DNA of 26,204 bases from an uncultured Planctomycetia bacterium. GTDB lineage: Bacteria; Planctomycetota; UBA1135; GCA-002686595. The DNA is taken from assembly GCA_938003765.1 (NCBI GenBank), contig CALKYE010000198.1, positions 1-26,204 of the forward strand, given 5' to 3'. The notes beneath the pieces were generated by a model, which had not been told where the DNA came from, made no database searches, and saw only the letters and a list, made by a program, of their open reading frames with translations. Made by a program: the position numbers and the translations under genes. This document shows, piece by piece, positions 8,326 through 17,580 of this stretch (its first letter is position 1; the number at the start of each line of letters is the position of its first letter).

Positions 8326-8958
8326 TCAGCGCTCGGGATTGCGCGCCGGCAACGACGCCAGCACGCCGTCCACGAATTCGGCCACGGCGCGGTCGAGCAT
8401 CGCGCCCGCGGTCGGCAGCGCCGCCGCCTGACGCGAGAGGTCGATGGTGCGGGTCACGTGGCCGCCCCACAGCGCACGCGAGAGCTCGGGCTCGCGCGCG
8501 TCGAGCAGGTACACGTCGGCGTCGACCACCAGGCGGGAGCGCGACTTCCACAGCGAGTCGTCCCAGCCGGTGAGCACCACGCGCAAGCTGGCCTGCTCGC
8601 CGAGTGCGCCCGGACGGTAGCTCGCCTCCACGGCGCTGGCGTTGCGATCGACGTAGTCGAGCGCGAGCGGCGTGTAGCGCAACTTCACCAGCCCCGAGTG
8701 GAAGCGCGTGCGCAACGCCTCGAGCGGCAAGCCGTCGCGGCCGCTCTGGTTCTCGATCGGCGGCACGACGACCTCGAGCGGATTGACGGTCGCGAGGCGC
8801 CCGGTGCTCAGGCCTTCGTTGTCCGCACCGCGCACCTTGTGCGACGACGCGCAGCCGCTCACCACGGATCCCGCCACGGCGCAGCACAGCGCCAGAGGCA
8901 GCACGGCGAGCCAGCGACGGCGCAGAGACGGACGAGCAATCTTGGGGGCGGAGTTCAT
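8326..8958 (-). CDS. Small outer-membrane-type lipoprotein of unknown function
   Basis: A 210-residue protein from the ATG at 8958. It opens with a basic n-region (MNSAPKIARPSLRRRW), a hydrophobic core and the lipobox VSGC with Cys36 as the lipidated residue; the start was chosen to fit this signal. The mature part has the segment VVVPPIENQSGRDGLPLEALR, which resembles the opening strand of CsgG/LpoB/FlgO-type lipoproteins ('vPfeNqSg'), followed by an alternating beta/alpha pattern. That resemblance is weak and rests on pattern only. No Shine-Dalgarno is evident. The stop lies 347 bases from rpsO. A possible -10 (TAGAAT, 9103-9098) lies about 140 bases upstream. Function unknown; envelope location is well supported. 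Confidence 0.8.
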   Translation of the reverse strand: MNSAPKIARPSLRRRWLAVLPLALCCAVAGSVVSGCASSHKVRGADNEGLSTGRLATVNPLEVVVPPIENQSGRDGLPLEALRTRFHSGLVKLRYTPLALDYVDRNASAVEASYRPGALGEQASLRVVLTGWDDSLWKSRSRLVVDADVYLLDAREPELSRALWGGHVTRTIDLSRQAAALPTAGAMLDRAVAEFVDGVLASLPARNPER

Positions 8959-9204
8959 GGTCGGAGGGAACGCTCTGGGGTGCGCGGCCATGGTTGGACC
9001 GGCGAAGGAAATCGGTGGCTGGCGACGGATCTCGGGGGGCTCGCGCGGCTCGAGCGCGCGCGGCGGATCGCGCCCCCCGCAGCGCGAAACAGGCCGAATT
9101 CTAGGGAGCGAGCGCGCGCGCCACCACACGCAGACTCGAATCGCGGCGCGGCCGAAGCGACGAACGGCGCGAACGAACCGCGCGAGGAGTCGAGCTCGAA
9201 CGAC

Positions 9205-12200
9205 TCAGGGCTGCGAGAAGCCCACCGGAGCGCTGTCGGAGATCGCGCGGGCGAGCAACTCGAGGTCGGAGAACAGGAATGCCGCCGGGTCGAGACCCGG
9301 GTAGGCATACGCGCGAACGGAGACTGCGACCGCGCCCGGACCGAGCGGCGTTCCGCCGGCCCCGACGATCGACGGCACGTGGGCCGTGCGCGTGACTCCG
9401 CTGCCGTCGGTGCGCCAGATCACCCAGCGACGACCGCTCGCCCCCGCCAAGGTGACTCGGTACAGGCCCGGATCTCCGCCGTTCGGGATGCAGTCGCTGA
9501 ACTGCACGTCGTAGCTGGCGCCCGCGGTCGTGCTGCCCAGCGCGGGAGCGAGGATCACGGGAGCATCCGGCGGGACGATCTGCGCTCCGACCGAGGCGAT
9601 CGGAGTGCGACGAACGGCGCGCGCGCCGAGCGTGTCGCGCAGTTCGGCTCGCAGGTACACCTCTCCCACCAAGGTCCCGCGCGAGTACAGCGAGCCGACC
9701 TCGTCACCGACGTACTTGCCTGACGTGGGGTCCGCTTCCCCCGGCAACGCGCTGCGGACTTCCCAGGAGTTCGCCGGGGCCCCCATCGGGTCGAGCGCAG
9801 CGCCCAGACCCACGGTGACCGGTCCGATCACTCCTGGACTCGAGCTCTCGAGCGCGATGCGAGGAGCGCCGTCGAGCTGCGCGAGCACGACTCCCGCGAC
9901 TCCGGAGGCGTCGAGCAGCGCCGCGGGTCCAGCCAGCACGCGGTCCTCCGAATCGACGGACGGATCGTCGAGCAGGCGCGTGATCGCGGCCGCACTCGTA
10001 ACCGGATTGGTGTTCGCAGCGGGCGCGAGCGGCGCGCTCAGAGTGAACGCGCGGAGGAAGCTCGAGGCGGAGAAGTTGAACGAGGTCGACGGCGTGTCGA
10101 TCGCGAACGCGCTGAGCACGCCGAGCGCTCCGACGCGAATCGCGCCGGGGCCGAACGCACAGGACAACAGAGTCCCCGCAGGGACGCAGTTGGCGACGCT
10201 CAGCGTGCGCGGCAAGCCATCGGTCAAGCGCGAGTCCGCAGCCACCAGATCGAAGTTCGTGAGCGAGCTGATCGAGCTGGTGACGGCGCCCGTGGTGACC
10301 GAGTTGGCGCCGGTGGTCGAGTTGAGCAGCAGGCTCGCGCGAGACGCGCCGAGCCCGTGCACCGTCAAGAGGTCGTAGCCGGTCGCGTCGACCGTGAGCA
10401 ACGTCTCGCCAACAGGCGCATTGAGCTGCGCGAGCCCGCCCGCGTCCGTCGTCGCGAAGGCCTCGAGCGTCACCGTGCCGCCTTGGTCGAGGTGTGTGAT
10501 CACCAGCGCTCCGCTGATCGGCGCGAGCGTGCGCGCGTCGCGCACTTCGACGTCGAGCTGTGCGGCGCCGGGCACGGCGAGTCCCGGCCCGATCGCGCCG
10601 ACCTGGCGGCCGGCCGGCTGCGCCGAAGCCAGCGAACGGTTCAGCGCGCGATCGAAGATCGAGACCTGACCGGCCATGGGCTGCGACCCGGGCGCGACGA
10701 GTCCGACCGCGACCGGCTTGGCCACGAACAGCCCCTGTGCGCTCGACGCAGCCGTCTCCGGCTCGACGCCGTTGTCGCCCAGCCCCGTCAGCGCCACTTC
10801 GGCTGCGCGCACGGGCTCGTTCGCGCGCCCCACGATCGCGAAGTCGCGCCGGTCCGTGAGGAACGAGCTCGTGACCGTGCCCGCGACGCCCAGACCCGTC
10901 AACGTCGGACGAGTGACGTCGAGCAACGGCCCTTGGACGCCATCGAGGTCCGCGTCGACATCGAGCAGGCGCACGGGCGACGAAGCGGTTCCGCGCTGCA
11001 GCGAGAAGGCGATGTCGATCTCCTCCTCGAGCAATCGCGCCGCCACCGGCATGGACGAGGACGCCAGATCGATCTGCGCTTCGCCGATCGTCGCGATCTG
11101 CAACTGCACGTCGAGCAGCGTCGAGCTCAGCGTCACGGAGCGCGACAGCAAGGCCCCTTGCGGCTCGTCGCTGCGCGTGCGCCCGAACACGAAGATGCGC
11201 AGCGTGTCGCCCAACTGAGCGCCGCTGAGATCCAGCGCGATCTGCAGCGGCTTCGTGCCGTCGAGGTTCTCGATGCCGATGGCGTCGCTCGGCAACGAAG
11301 TCAGTAAAGCGGCGCGCGGCGCGGCGAACGCCGCCGTCGTGTACTCGAGCAGCGTGCGCGCCAGCGCGGCGCCGCCGGATGCGGCCTGGATGGTCGCGCC
11401 CGTCGGCGAGAGCTCGACTTCGACCGACGCTGAATTGGGGAAGGGCGCGGCTTCGCCCGCGGCGTCGACGCTGCGGTAGCGCCACACGCGCGTGTCCTGC
11501 GCGCCGGCGCCGAGTTGCAGCGCGCTCGGCGAGGTATTGAAGGTCGGAGTCGCGCCGTTCACGCGCACGCGGAACGAAGCGAGGTTGACCGTGAGCGGAT
11601 TCATCGGTCGATCGAACACGACCACGAATTCGCCGGTCGAGCTCTGGCCGGTCGCGTTGTCGCCGGGGAAGGTCGCGAGCACGCGCGGCGTCGCGGGAGA
11701 CGAGGCTGCGGTGGTGAACGTCGCCAGGACGCGATCCTCGGAAATCGGCAGCGCCGCTCCCTGCAGATCGGTCGGGGTGCGATTGGCTGCGACGCGCAGG
11801 CTGTACTCCGTGCTCGCCGTCAGCGCGATCGAAGGTGAACCGACCCACATGCGGCCGTCCCCGACCAGCCCGGACGCGAGGATCGGCAACGGCGCCGGCG
11901 ATCCTGCAGCCACCAACTCGAAGGTCCCCTGCGTGAGCGTCGAAGCCGCCATCGACTCGCTGAAGACCAGCACGAGCGGCGTCTCGAGCGACGCGTTCGT
12001 TCCGCCCGGAAACGACGAGGTCACCGTCGGCGCGCCGTCGCGCAGCCAGGCGTGGTTGGCCGGCGTCGTCGGCGGATTGGCGCCGACGATGATGTCGTCG
12101 TCGTTGCACGTGCCACCGAACACGCAGGCCGGGTTGTCGCACGAGGAAACGCCGAGCGAGACGGCGGTTGCGAGAACCGCGAAGAGGGCGCTGGCGCGGG

Positions 12201-12249
12201 CGCGGCGAGCTTGGACGGGCCGCGGTTGAGCGAGAGCTGCGTGGGTCAC
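9205..12249 (-). CDS. Large secreted lipoprotein with SbsA Ig-like (Big_5) domains
   Basis: A 1014-residue protein from the GTG at 12249. The signal peptide is basic, then hydrophobic (ALFAVLATAVSLG), with lipobox VSSC and Cys37; an upstream in-frame ATG gives a long Arg-rich extension and is rejected. Two adjacent Big_5/SbsA-type Ig-like domains occupy about residues 65-290, each with the typical 'P.(D)..T..VVVFDRPMN' or 'LVLVFSESM' strand. Around residues 565-650 a carboxypeptidase-regulatory-like fold is suggested by VEVRDARTLAPISGALVIT and TTDAGGLAQLNAP. The remainder is beta-rich and low in Cys. Such proteins are usually surface-attached adhesion or scaffold modules; that role is inferred. 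A TAGACT -10-like box (12326-12321) lies about 70 bases upstream. Confidence 0.85.
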   Translation of the reverse strand: MTHAALAQPRPVQARRARASALFAVLATAVSLGVSSCDNPACVFGGTCNDDDIIVGANPPTTPANHAWLRDGAPTVTSSFPGGTNASLETPLVLVFSESMAASTLTQGTFELVAAGSPAPLPILASGLVGDGRMWVGSPSIALTASTEYSLRVAANRTPTDLQGAALPISEDRVLATFTTAASSPATPRVLATFPGDNATGQSSTGEFVVVFDRPMNPLTVNLASFRVRVNGATPTFNTSPSALQLGAGAQDTRVWRYRSVDAAGEAAPFPNSASVEVELSPTGATIQAASGGAALARTLLEYTTAAFAAPRAALLTSLPSDAIGIENLDGTKPLQIALDLSGAQLGDTLRIFVFGRTRSDEPQGALLSRSVTLSSTLLDVQLQIATIGEAQIDLASSSMPVAARLLEEEIDIAFSLQRGTASSPVRLLDVDADLDGVQGPLLDVTRPTLTGLGVAGTVTSSFLTDRRDFAIVGRANEPVRAAEVALTGLGDNGVEPETAASSAQGLFVAKPVAVGLVAPGSQPMAGQVSIFDRALNRSLASAQPAGRQVGAIGPGLAVPGAAQLDVEVRDARTLAPISGALVITHLDQGGTVTLEAFATTDAGGLAQLNAPVGETLLTVDATGYDLLTVHGLGASRASLLLNSTTGANSVTTGAVTSSISSLTNFDLVAADSRLTDGLPRTLSVANCVPAGTLLSCAFGPGAIRVGALGVLSAFAIDTPSTSFNFSASSFLRAFTLSAPLAPAANTNPVTSAAAITRLLDDPSVDSEDRVLAGPAALLDASGVAGVVLAQLDGAPRIALESSSPGVIGPVTVGLGAALDPMGAPANSWEVRSALPGEADPTSGKYVGDEVGSLYSRGTLVGEVYLRAELRDTLGARAVRRTPIASVGAQIVPPDAPVILAPALGSTTAGASYDVQFSDCIPNGGDPGLYRVTLAGASGRRWVIWRTDGSGVTRTAHVPSIVGAGGTPLGPGAVAVSVRAYAYPGLDPAAFLFSDLELLARAISDSAPVGFSQP

Positions 12250-12648
12250 GATGGGCTGTTGGGACGGGTGGAGCAGACGAGGCCAGCGAGGAGTCGAAGC
12301 CCCGACGCCAGAGCATTCGAAGTCTAGCCCGGCGCGCCCGCGAACCGCGCTGTGCGTCCGGGCGAGCACGTTCGCGCCGTCCGCACTCGCGCCGCGGGCC
12401 CGAGCAGCGTTCCGAGCAGCGAGCGTCGCGCGGGAACAGCGCTCTCCCGCTCCGAGATCGAGGGAATCGGAGCGAGGGAACGCGCCCGCGCGCGTTGGAC
12501 GCGCGTCGCGCGGACTTCTTCCACGCTGCCGCAACACGGCGCCAGCCGACGTAGAGCGACGCACCTCGTGGCCTTAGACTGTTGCCTCGACGGCAAGGTC
12601 CGACCGTCGCCCCCTCTCACCCCTCCACTGCGCCGCTCCTCCTCCGCC
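12250..12648. promoter_or_regulatory. Divergent intergenic region between two lipoprotein genes
   Basis: This 399-base stretch separates the minus-strand Ig-like lipoprotein from the plus-strand TPR operon. The motif TAGACT occurs once facing each gene, at 12326-12321 (minus) and 12575-12580 (plus), each about 70 bases from its GTG start. No good -35 box accompanies either. No coding region was supported here: the open frames crossing it encode Arg/Ala-rich shadow sequence. Confidence 0.4.
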
Positions 12649-14727
12649 GTGCTCCGCGTCGCCTGCTGCGCCTGGCTGCTAGCGACCCTGGCAGCGTGTT
12701 CCGCCCCGCGCGAGGCCTCCACGCCGGACCAGCCGCCCGTCGCCACCGCTCAGCCGTCCGCGCCTCGCGAAGCGCCCGCGCTGGCGAGCGGCTCAACGGC
12801 GGCGATCGAGCGCGAGACGACGCCGTCGGCGCCGGTTCGAACGGAGGCCGAGCCCACTCAGCCTCCGCGGCCGAGTTCTCCGCCCGTCGGTGAGCTGACG
12901 CGCTCGGGCGAGGTCGGCGCGGCCAGCCCCGAACACGACTCGAATGACGCGCGCGCCGAGCTGCGTCGACGCGCGATCGAGCACATCGAGAAGGACGAGC
13001 TCGCGGCGGCGCGCGCGCTGCTCGACGAGTTGCTCACGGCGCCTGCGATCGCGCGCGCGAGGGCGTTGCTCAACGGCCAACGGCCTCACGAGGCTCTGGC
13101 GGTGATCGAAGCGGTGCTGGCAGACGCTCCGGGCGAGCCGCGCGCGTTGCTCCTGCACGCCGAAGCGAGCCTGCGGAGCGGACTGCTGTCGCGGCGCGAG
13201 GAGTCGCTCGAGCAGGCCTTCGAGTCGTTCCTCAGCGCGGGCAGCGGCGCGCGCGCGCGCTTGGGCGCGAGTCGCGCCGCGCGAGCGCTGGGCCGCTTCG
13301 AGGACGCCGCCGCGCTGGCGCGCGAAGGTTGGGAGGCGCTCGGAGCGAACGGGTTCGGCGCCGACGTCGACGCGGACGAGAGTCCGGAGCGCACTGTCGC
13401 CGAAGCGCAGTGGGCCTGGCTCGAGTCTCTTCCCGCGGGCGAGCAGCGCAACGCGCTCGCCGAGCCCACGCACGCGGCGCTGTCGCGGCTCGTCGCGCGC
13501 GAGCCGCACGACAGCGTTGCGTGGCTGCGCCTGGCTCAGGTCGAGCGGGAGCTCGGCCGCGTCGACGCGCAGGTGCGCACGCTCGAGCGCGCGCTCGAGG
13601 TGACGCCCGCGAGCGAACGGATCGCGGAGCGCCTCGCGCAGGCCGCGGCCGAACGCGGCGGATGGACCGATCTGGTGACGACGGTCGAGCGCGCGCGCAC
13701 GCAGCATCCGGAGAACGCCGCGTTGTGGCGCGCGAGCGCGCGCGCGCGGCTGGAGTGGGCGCTGGACGCCGAAGGCGACGACGCGCTGGCGCAGTTGCGC
13801 CTCGCCGACGCCGAGTTCGAACGCTGGGGCGCGCTGACCGAGGGCGCGCGCGAGGCGAGCTTGCGCGAGCGCGCGTGGTGCCGCGCACGCGCCGGTTGGA
13901 TCGCGCTCTCCGCTCGCCGCATCGACACCGCCCTCGCACAGTTCCGCGCGGTCGGCGCGTTGGCGCCCGGCGCCTTGCACTGGTCGCTGGAGGAGCGCGT
14001 GCGGCCGGCGCTGGAAGGCCTGGCCGCGGCAGCGCGAGCGCTGCGCGAAGGCGGCGAGTGGGTCGACTCGGCGCGCATCTGGTCGGAGCTCCACGCGCAG
14101 TCCCCCGAGGTGGTCGAGTGGGCGCGGCTGGCCGGCGAGAGCTGGCGCACCGCCGCTGAGCAGGCGCTCGTGCTCGCGCGCGAGCTCAAGCTCGCCTCCG
14201 ACGGACGCATCGTCGATCCCGCGCAGCTCGAAGCGCTGCGCCGCCGCGCCGGCATCGGCGCGAAGCCCTCGCACGGCGTGACCTGGACGCTCGCGCTGCA
14301 ACGCGCCGCCACCGAAGCCCAAGAGCGCGCCGGGCGCTGGTTCAAGAGCAGCTACGTCGCCTTCGTCGACGCCGCGCAACTCTCCCCCAACGACCTGCGC
14401 CTCCTGTGTGACGCGTCCGAGGTCGCGGTCTACCAACTCAAGCGCGATCTGCCGATCGTGCGCGAGTTCCTGCGCGAGGCGCTGCGCCTGGGCGAGTTGC
14501 GCGCCGCCGATCCGACCCTCGCCGGCGCGGAGCGTCGGGCGCTGCTCGAAGCCTGGGGCGACGCGCACGAGTGCATGGGCGTGCTGCTCCTGGAGTACAA
14601 GCGCGAGCCCGCGAAAGCCAAGATCCACTTCCTGCGCAGCGTGGAGATCGGACCGGATCCACGACCCATCGTCGTGGAGACCTACCTGCCCCAGTGCGAG
14701 GAAGCGATCAAGCGCACCCTGCGCTGA
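12649..14727 (+). CDS. TPR-repeat lipoprotein
   Basis: A 692-residue protein from the GTG at 12649, chosen because it puts a compact lipoprotein signal (VLRVACCAWLLATLAAC, lipobox LAAC, Cys17) at the N-terminus. A GTG at 12568 is an alternative that would add 27 residues. After a Pro/Ser/Thr-rich linker (about 20-95) the protein is almost entirely helical with tetratricopeptide-like repeats, for example AWLRLAQVERELGRVDAQVRTLERALEVTP and ALLLHAEASLRSGLL. It ends with a conserved-looking unit (WGDAHECMGVLLLEYKREPAKAKIHFLRSVEI). It is probably a periplasmic or envelope scaffold. The next gene begins 44 bases downstream and is also TPR-rich, so the two likely act together. Specific function unknown. 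Confidence 0.82.
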   Translation: MLRVACCAWLLATLAACSAPREASTPDQPPVATAQPSAPREAPALASGSTAAIERETTPSAPVRTEAEPTQPPRPSSPPVGELTRSGEVGAASPEHDSNDARAELRRRAIEHIEKDELAAARALLDELLTAPAIARARALLNGQRPHEALAVIEAVLADAPGEPRALLLHAEASLRSGLLSRREESLEQAFESFLSAGSGARARLGASRAARALGRFEDAAALAREGWEALGANGFGADVDADESPERTVAEAQWAWLESLPAGEQRNALAEPTHAALSRLVAREPHDSVAWLRLAQVERELGRVDAQVRTLERALEVTPASERIAERLAQAAAERGGWTDLVTTVERARTQHPENAALWRASARARLEWALDAEGDDALAQLRLADAEFERWGALTEGAREASLRERAWCRARAGWIALSARRIDTALAQFRAVGALAPGALHWSLEERVRPALEGLAAAARALREGGEWVDSARIWSELHAQSPEVVEWARLAGESWRTAAEQALVLARELKLASDGRIVDPAQLEALRRRAGIGAKPSHGVTWTLALQRAATEAQERAGRWFKSSYVAFVDAAQLSPNDLRLLCDASEVAVYQLKRDLPIVREFLREALRLGELRAADPTLAGAERRALLEAWGDAHECMGVLLLEYKREPAKAKIHFLRSVEIGPDPRPIVVETYLPQCEEAIKRTLR

Positions 14728-14771
14728 GCGCGCTCTGCCGCCCCGTCGTTCAACCCCGACCCTTCGCCGTC

Positions 14772-16472
14772 ATGAACTACCGTTTCCTCCTGTGCGCCGC
14801 GCTCGGCCCCGTCGCGTTCGCCGCTCCGGCCGTGTCCGAACCCGCAGCGCTCACGGCCTTCACGCAGTCGGTCGACGAGCTCATCGAGCAGGGCCGCCGC
14901 GAACTCGCGCAGGGCAAGCTGGCCGAAGCGCAGGCGAGCTTCGCGCGCGCCGCCGAGCTCGACTCCAACTCGCCGCGCACGCGCGTCTGGCTGGTGCGCT
15001 GTGCGATCGCTCAGGGAGCGTTCGAAGACGCGCTGGTCGAGGTCGACGACTTGCGCGCGGCCAACGCGCCGGCGGCTGACGCGGACTACCTCTACGGACT
15101 CGCGCTGCTCGGCTTCACCAAGGCCACGCTGGCGAGCGGCGGAGGCGGCGCCTTCACGCAGAGCCAGTTCGAGGATGCGGCGGCGGCGCTCGAGCGTTCG
15201 CTCGGCGTCGATGCGGCGCGCTACTCGGATGCGTGGGTGGCGCTCGCGGAGTGCGCCTGGTACGCGCAGGACCTCGAGCGCGCCCGCACGGCGGCGGACA
15301 AGGCTGTCGCGGCGCAACCGACTTCACCCGCGGCGAGCACGATGCTCGGCCGCGTCGCGTTCTCTCAGTACAGCGCCGCGTCCGAGCCCCAGCCGAAGGC
15401 GGCGCACTGGGCCGCTGCCCGCGCCGCGTTCGAGCAAGCGGTGAAGCTGTACGGCGCGCCGACCGAACCCGCGCAGCGCAACGCGCTCGCCGAGGCGCAC
15501 ATCCAGCTCGGACACCTGCACGCCTTCGAGCAGGCCAAGCCGCAGGCGAGCGAGCACTACGCCTCGGCGATCGGCTGGGACCCCAGCCGCGTCGACTTCG
15601 GCGCCGTGCGCGGCGTGCTCGGCGCCGAACTCTCGGGCCCGTGCCTGATCGAAGGCGAGAAGCGCTTCCTCGCCTTTCACGACGCGAGCGATCCGCTCTA
15701 CGCCACGCTCTCGTGGTGGCTCGGCCTGAGCGCCTTCGAATCGGCGCAGTGGCCGGCCTGCGAGACCGCGTTCCGCCGCGCCGTCGCGCTGTGGCCGGGC
15801 TACGCGAACTCCTGGTACTACGTGTTCCGCGCGTGCTTCTCGCAACAGAAGTACGCCGAGGCGCTCGCGGCGCTGCGCACGTACGACGAGAGCGCGCCCG
15901 AGGGCCTGATCGATTCGCTGCGCGGCGACAAGGCGCTGAACCTGCAGTTCATCGAGTACCTCGTGGGCTGGTGCGCCGACGGCGCCAAGCACGCGGGTCG
16001 TCCGCTGAACCTCGACGCCGCGTTCCTCTCGGACGTGCTCACGCGCGTCGAGCCCGAGGTCTCGCGCTACTGGAACAACCTGGGGCTGTTCGTGCGCGAC
16101 CACGGCGATGCGCTGCGCTGGGCCAAGTCGCCCGAGGCCACCAAGGAAACGCTCGACGGCCTGTGGAAGCGCGCGCTCGCGGCGTACGAACGCGCGCTGG
16201 AGTTGGAGCCCGAGAACCCCAACTACCTCAACGACACGGCCGTGATGTTCCACTACTACCTCGAGCGCGACTACGACAAGGCGCTCTCGATGTACGAGCG
16301 GGCTGCGGTGCTCGCCGACCAGATGCTGGCGCGCAAGGACTTGCCGACCGACGTGCGCGAGGTGGTGAAGATCGCGCAGCGCGATGCGAAGAACAACACG
16401 ATGAAGCTCAAGCGCTTGATGGAGAAGCTCGCGCGCGGCGAGAAGCCCGGCCCCGAAGACGCGAACAACTAG
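14772..16472 (+). CDS. Secreted TPR-repeat protein
   Basis: A 566-residue protein from the ATG at 14772. The N-terminus MNYRFLLCAALGPVAFAAPAVS is a cleavable signal peptide. TPR units run through most of the length: ELAQGKLAEAQASFARAAELDSNSP near residue 40, a central set with WWLGLSAFESAQWPACETAFRRAVALWPGYANSWY, and a last pair with ALAAYERALELEPENPNYLNDTAVMFHYYLERDYDKALSMYERA. A long in-frame extension upstream overlaps the preceding gene and was rejected because it lacks a signal sequence. No Shine-Dalgarno is visible. It lies 44 bases after the TPR lipoprotein and 6 bases before the next gene, consistent with one transcript. A protein-protein interaction role in the periplasm is likely; partners unknown. 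Confidence 0.85.
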   Translation: MNYRFLLCAALGPVAFAAPAVSEPAALTAFTQSVDELIEQGRRELAQGKLAEAQASFARAAELDSNSPRTRVWLVRCAIAQGAFEDALVEVDDLRAANAPAADADYLYGLALLGFTKATLASGGGGAFTQSQFEDAAAALERSLGVDAARYSDAWVALAECAWYAQDLERARTAADKAVAAQPTSPAASTMLGRVAFSQYSAASEPQPKAAHWAAARAAFEQAVKLYGAPTEPAQRNALAEAHIQLGHLHAFEQAKPQASEHYASAIGWDPSRVDFGAVRGVLGAELSGPCLIEGEKRFLAFHDASDPLYATLSWWLGLSAFESAQWPACETAFRRAVALWPGYANSWYYVFRACFSQQKYAEALAALRTYDESAPEGLIDSLRGDKALNLQFIEYLVGWCADGAKHAGRPLNLDAAFLSDVLTRVEPEVSRYWNNLGLFVRDHGDALRWAKSPEATKETLDGLWKRALAAYERALELEPENPNYLNDTAVMFHYYLERDYDKALSMYERAAVLADQMLARKDLPTDVREVVKIAQRDAKNNTMKLKRLMEKLARGEKPGPEDANN

Positions 16473-16478
16473 AGCGCC

Positions 16479-17504
16479 GTGCAGTTGCCGGTTCGGATCG
16501 TGAGCGAGGGGCTGGCGGCGCCCGTGATCTCCGTCGACGGCGCCTGGAACGCGCCGGGACTCAACCTCAGCCACTGGCCCGGCCATCGCACGCCTCCGCA
16601 GTTCGCGCACGAGCTGTCGACAGGCTGCGCGCTGGCCTTCGCACGTCTGGCGCCCGACGAACGCGCTCGTTGGGCGCGCGACTGCGTCGCAATCGTCAAC
16701 AACCACTTCGACACCGACGGAACCTGCGCGCTGTTCGCCGTGCGCCATCCCGAGGCAGCGTTGCAGCGCGAGAAGGAACTGCTCGAAGCAGCCGCCGCAG
16801 GAGACTTCTTCGAGTTCCCGAGCGATGACGCGCTGCGCGTGGACCTGATCGTCGCGGGCTGCGCCGATCCCGAACGCTCGCCCATCGCCGAGCGCTTGCG
16901 CGAGCGCTCGTCGCTCGAGCGCCACCAGCTCGCGACCGAGTTCCTGCTGGAGCAACTGCCCGCGATCCTCGCGGGAGAGAGCGCGCCCTACGAGCCGCTG
17001 TGGCGCGAAGAGCTCGCGCGCACCCACGCCGATCGAGCGGAGCTCCAGCACTGCGCGCGCGACTTCGTCGCCCACCTCGACTGGACCACCTTCGTCGCGC
17101 GCGCGGCGAGCGAGGCCTTCGCTCCGGGCCGACACGCGCTGTTCGGCGCAGCGGCCAGCGATCGCGTGCTGATGGTCTCGCCCTGCCGCGGCGGAACGCA
17201 CTATCGCCTGATCATCGGAACACGCTCGTGGTTCGACCTGCCCGGGCGCGAGCGCGTCGCCCGCCCGGATCTGCACGAGCTGGTCGCGCAGCTCAACCAG
17301 CTCGAAGGCGCCAGCGCGCAGGACGAGTCGGCGTGGCGCGCGCAACCGCCCGACTCGCCATCGCCGGAAGTGTGGTTCGGCGCGCGCGAACAGGAGTTCT
17401 TCGCCGAGCGCTCGAACGCCCTGCGTCCCAGCGCGCTGCCCGTCGCGCAAGTGCGGCACGCTCTGGCTCAGTGCCTGCGCGCGAGCCTGGCGCTGCCTCA
17501 ATGA
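16479..17504 (+). CDS. DUF6687-like protein with NNHFDTDG motif
   Basis: A 341-residue cytoplasmic-type protein (no signal peptide) starting at the GTG at 16479, only 6 bases after the previous stop, so probably translated from the same message. Two conserved-looking clusters stand out: SHWPG near residues 31-35, followed by TPP, and NNHFDTDG at 74-81. From memory these match DUF6687, a family of unknown function found in actinobacteria and other phyla. The His/Asp/Asp spacing of the second cluster recalls the metal-binding HxDxDG of DHH-type phosphoesterases, but no DHHA1 tail is seen, so this is only a hypothesis. A C-terminal strand set (RVLMVSPCRGGTHYRLIIGTRSWFDLP) probably forms a beta sheet. 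A large symmetric hairpin follows the stop by 2 bases. Confidence 0.75.
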   Translation: MQLPVRIVSEGLAAPVISVDGAWNAPGLNLSHWPGHRTPPQFAHELSTGCALAFARLAPDERARWARDCVAIVNNHFDTDGTCALFAVRHPEAALQREKELLEAAAAGDFFEFPSDDALRVDLIVAGCADPERSPIAERLRERSSLERHQLATEFLLEQLPAILAGESAPYEPLWREELARTHADRAELQHCARDFVAHLDWTTFVARAASEAFAPGRHALFGAAASDRVLMVSPCRGGTHYRLIIGTRSWFDLPGRERVARPDLHELVAQLNQLEGASAQDESAWRAQPPDSPSPEVWFGAREQEFFAERSNALRPSALPVAQVRHALAQCLRASLALPQ

Positions 17505-17506
17505 GC

Positions 17507-17539
17507 GCGGGCGTCGGCGCGAATCGCGCAGACGCCCGC
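17507..17539. terminator. Bidirectional terminator hairpin between convergent genes
   Basis: A 9-bp perfect outer stem (17507-17515 with 17531-17539), one G/A mismatch, then a 5-bp inner stem with a 3-base AAT loop. It lies 2 bases past the plus-strand stop and 42 bases past the minus-strand DUF481 stop. Being nearly symmetric, it could end both transcripts. No U run is present on either side, as is common in GC-rich genomes. Confidence 0.6.
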
Positions 17540-17580
17540 TGTAGCTGTCGGCAGTTGCGAGCCTTCGCGGCCCGCCTCGC

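Noticed and set aside
15324..17501. 725-codon minus-strand open frame
   Set aside because: It is antisense to the TPR protein and the DUF6687-like gene, which have a signal peptide and conserved motifs.
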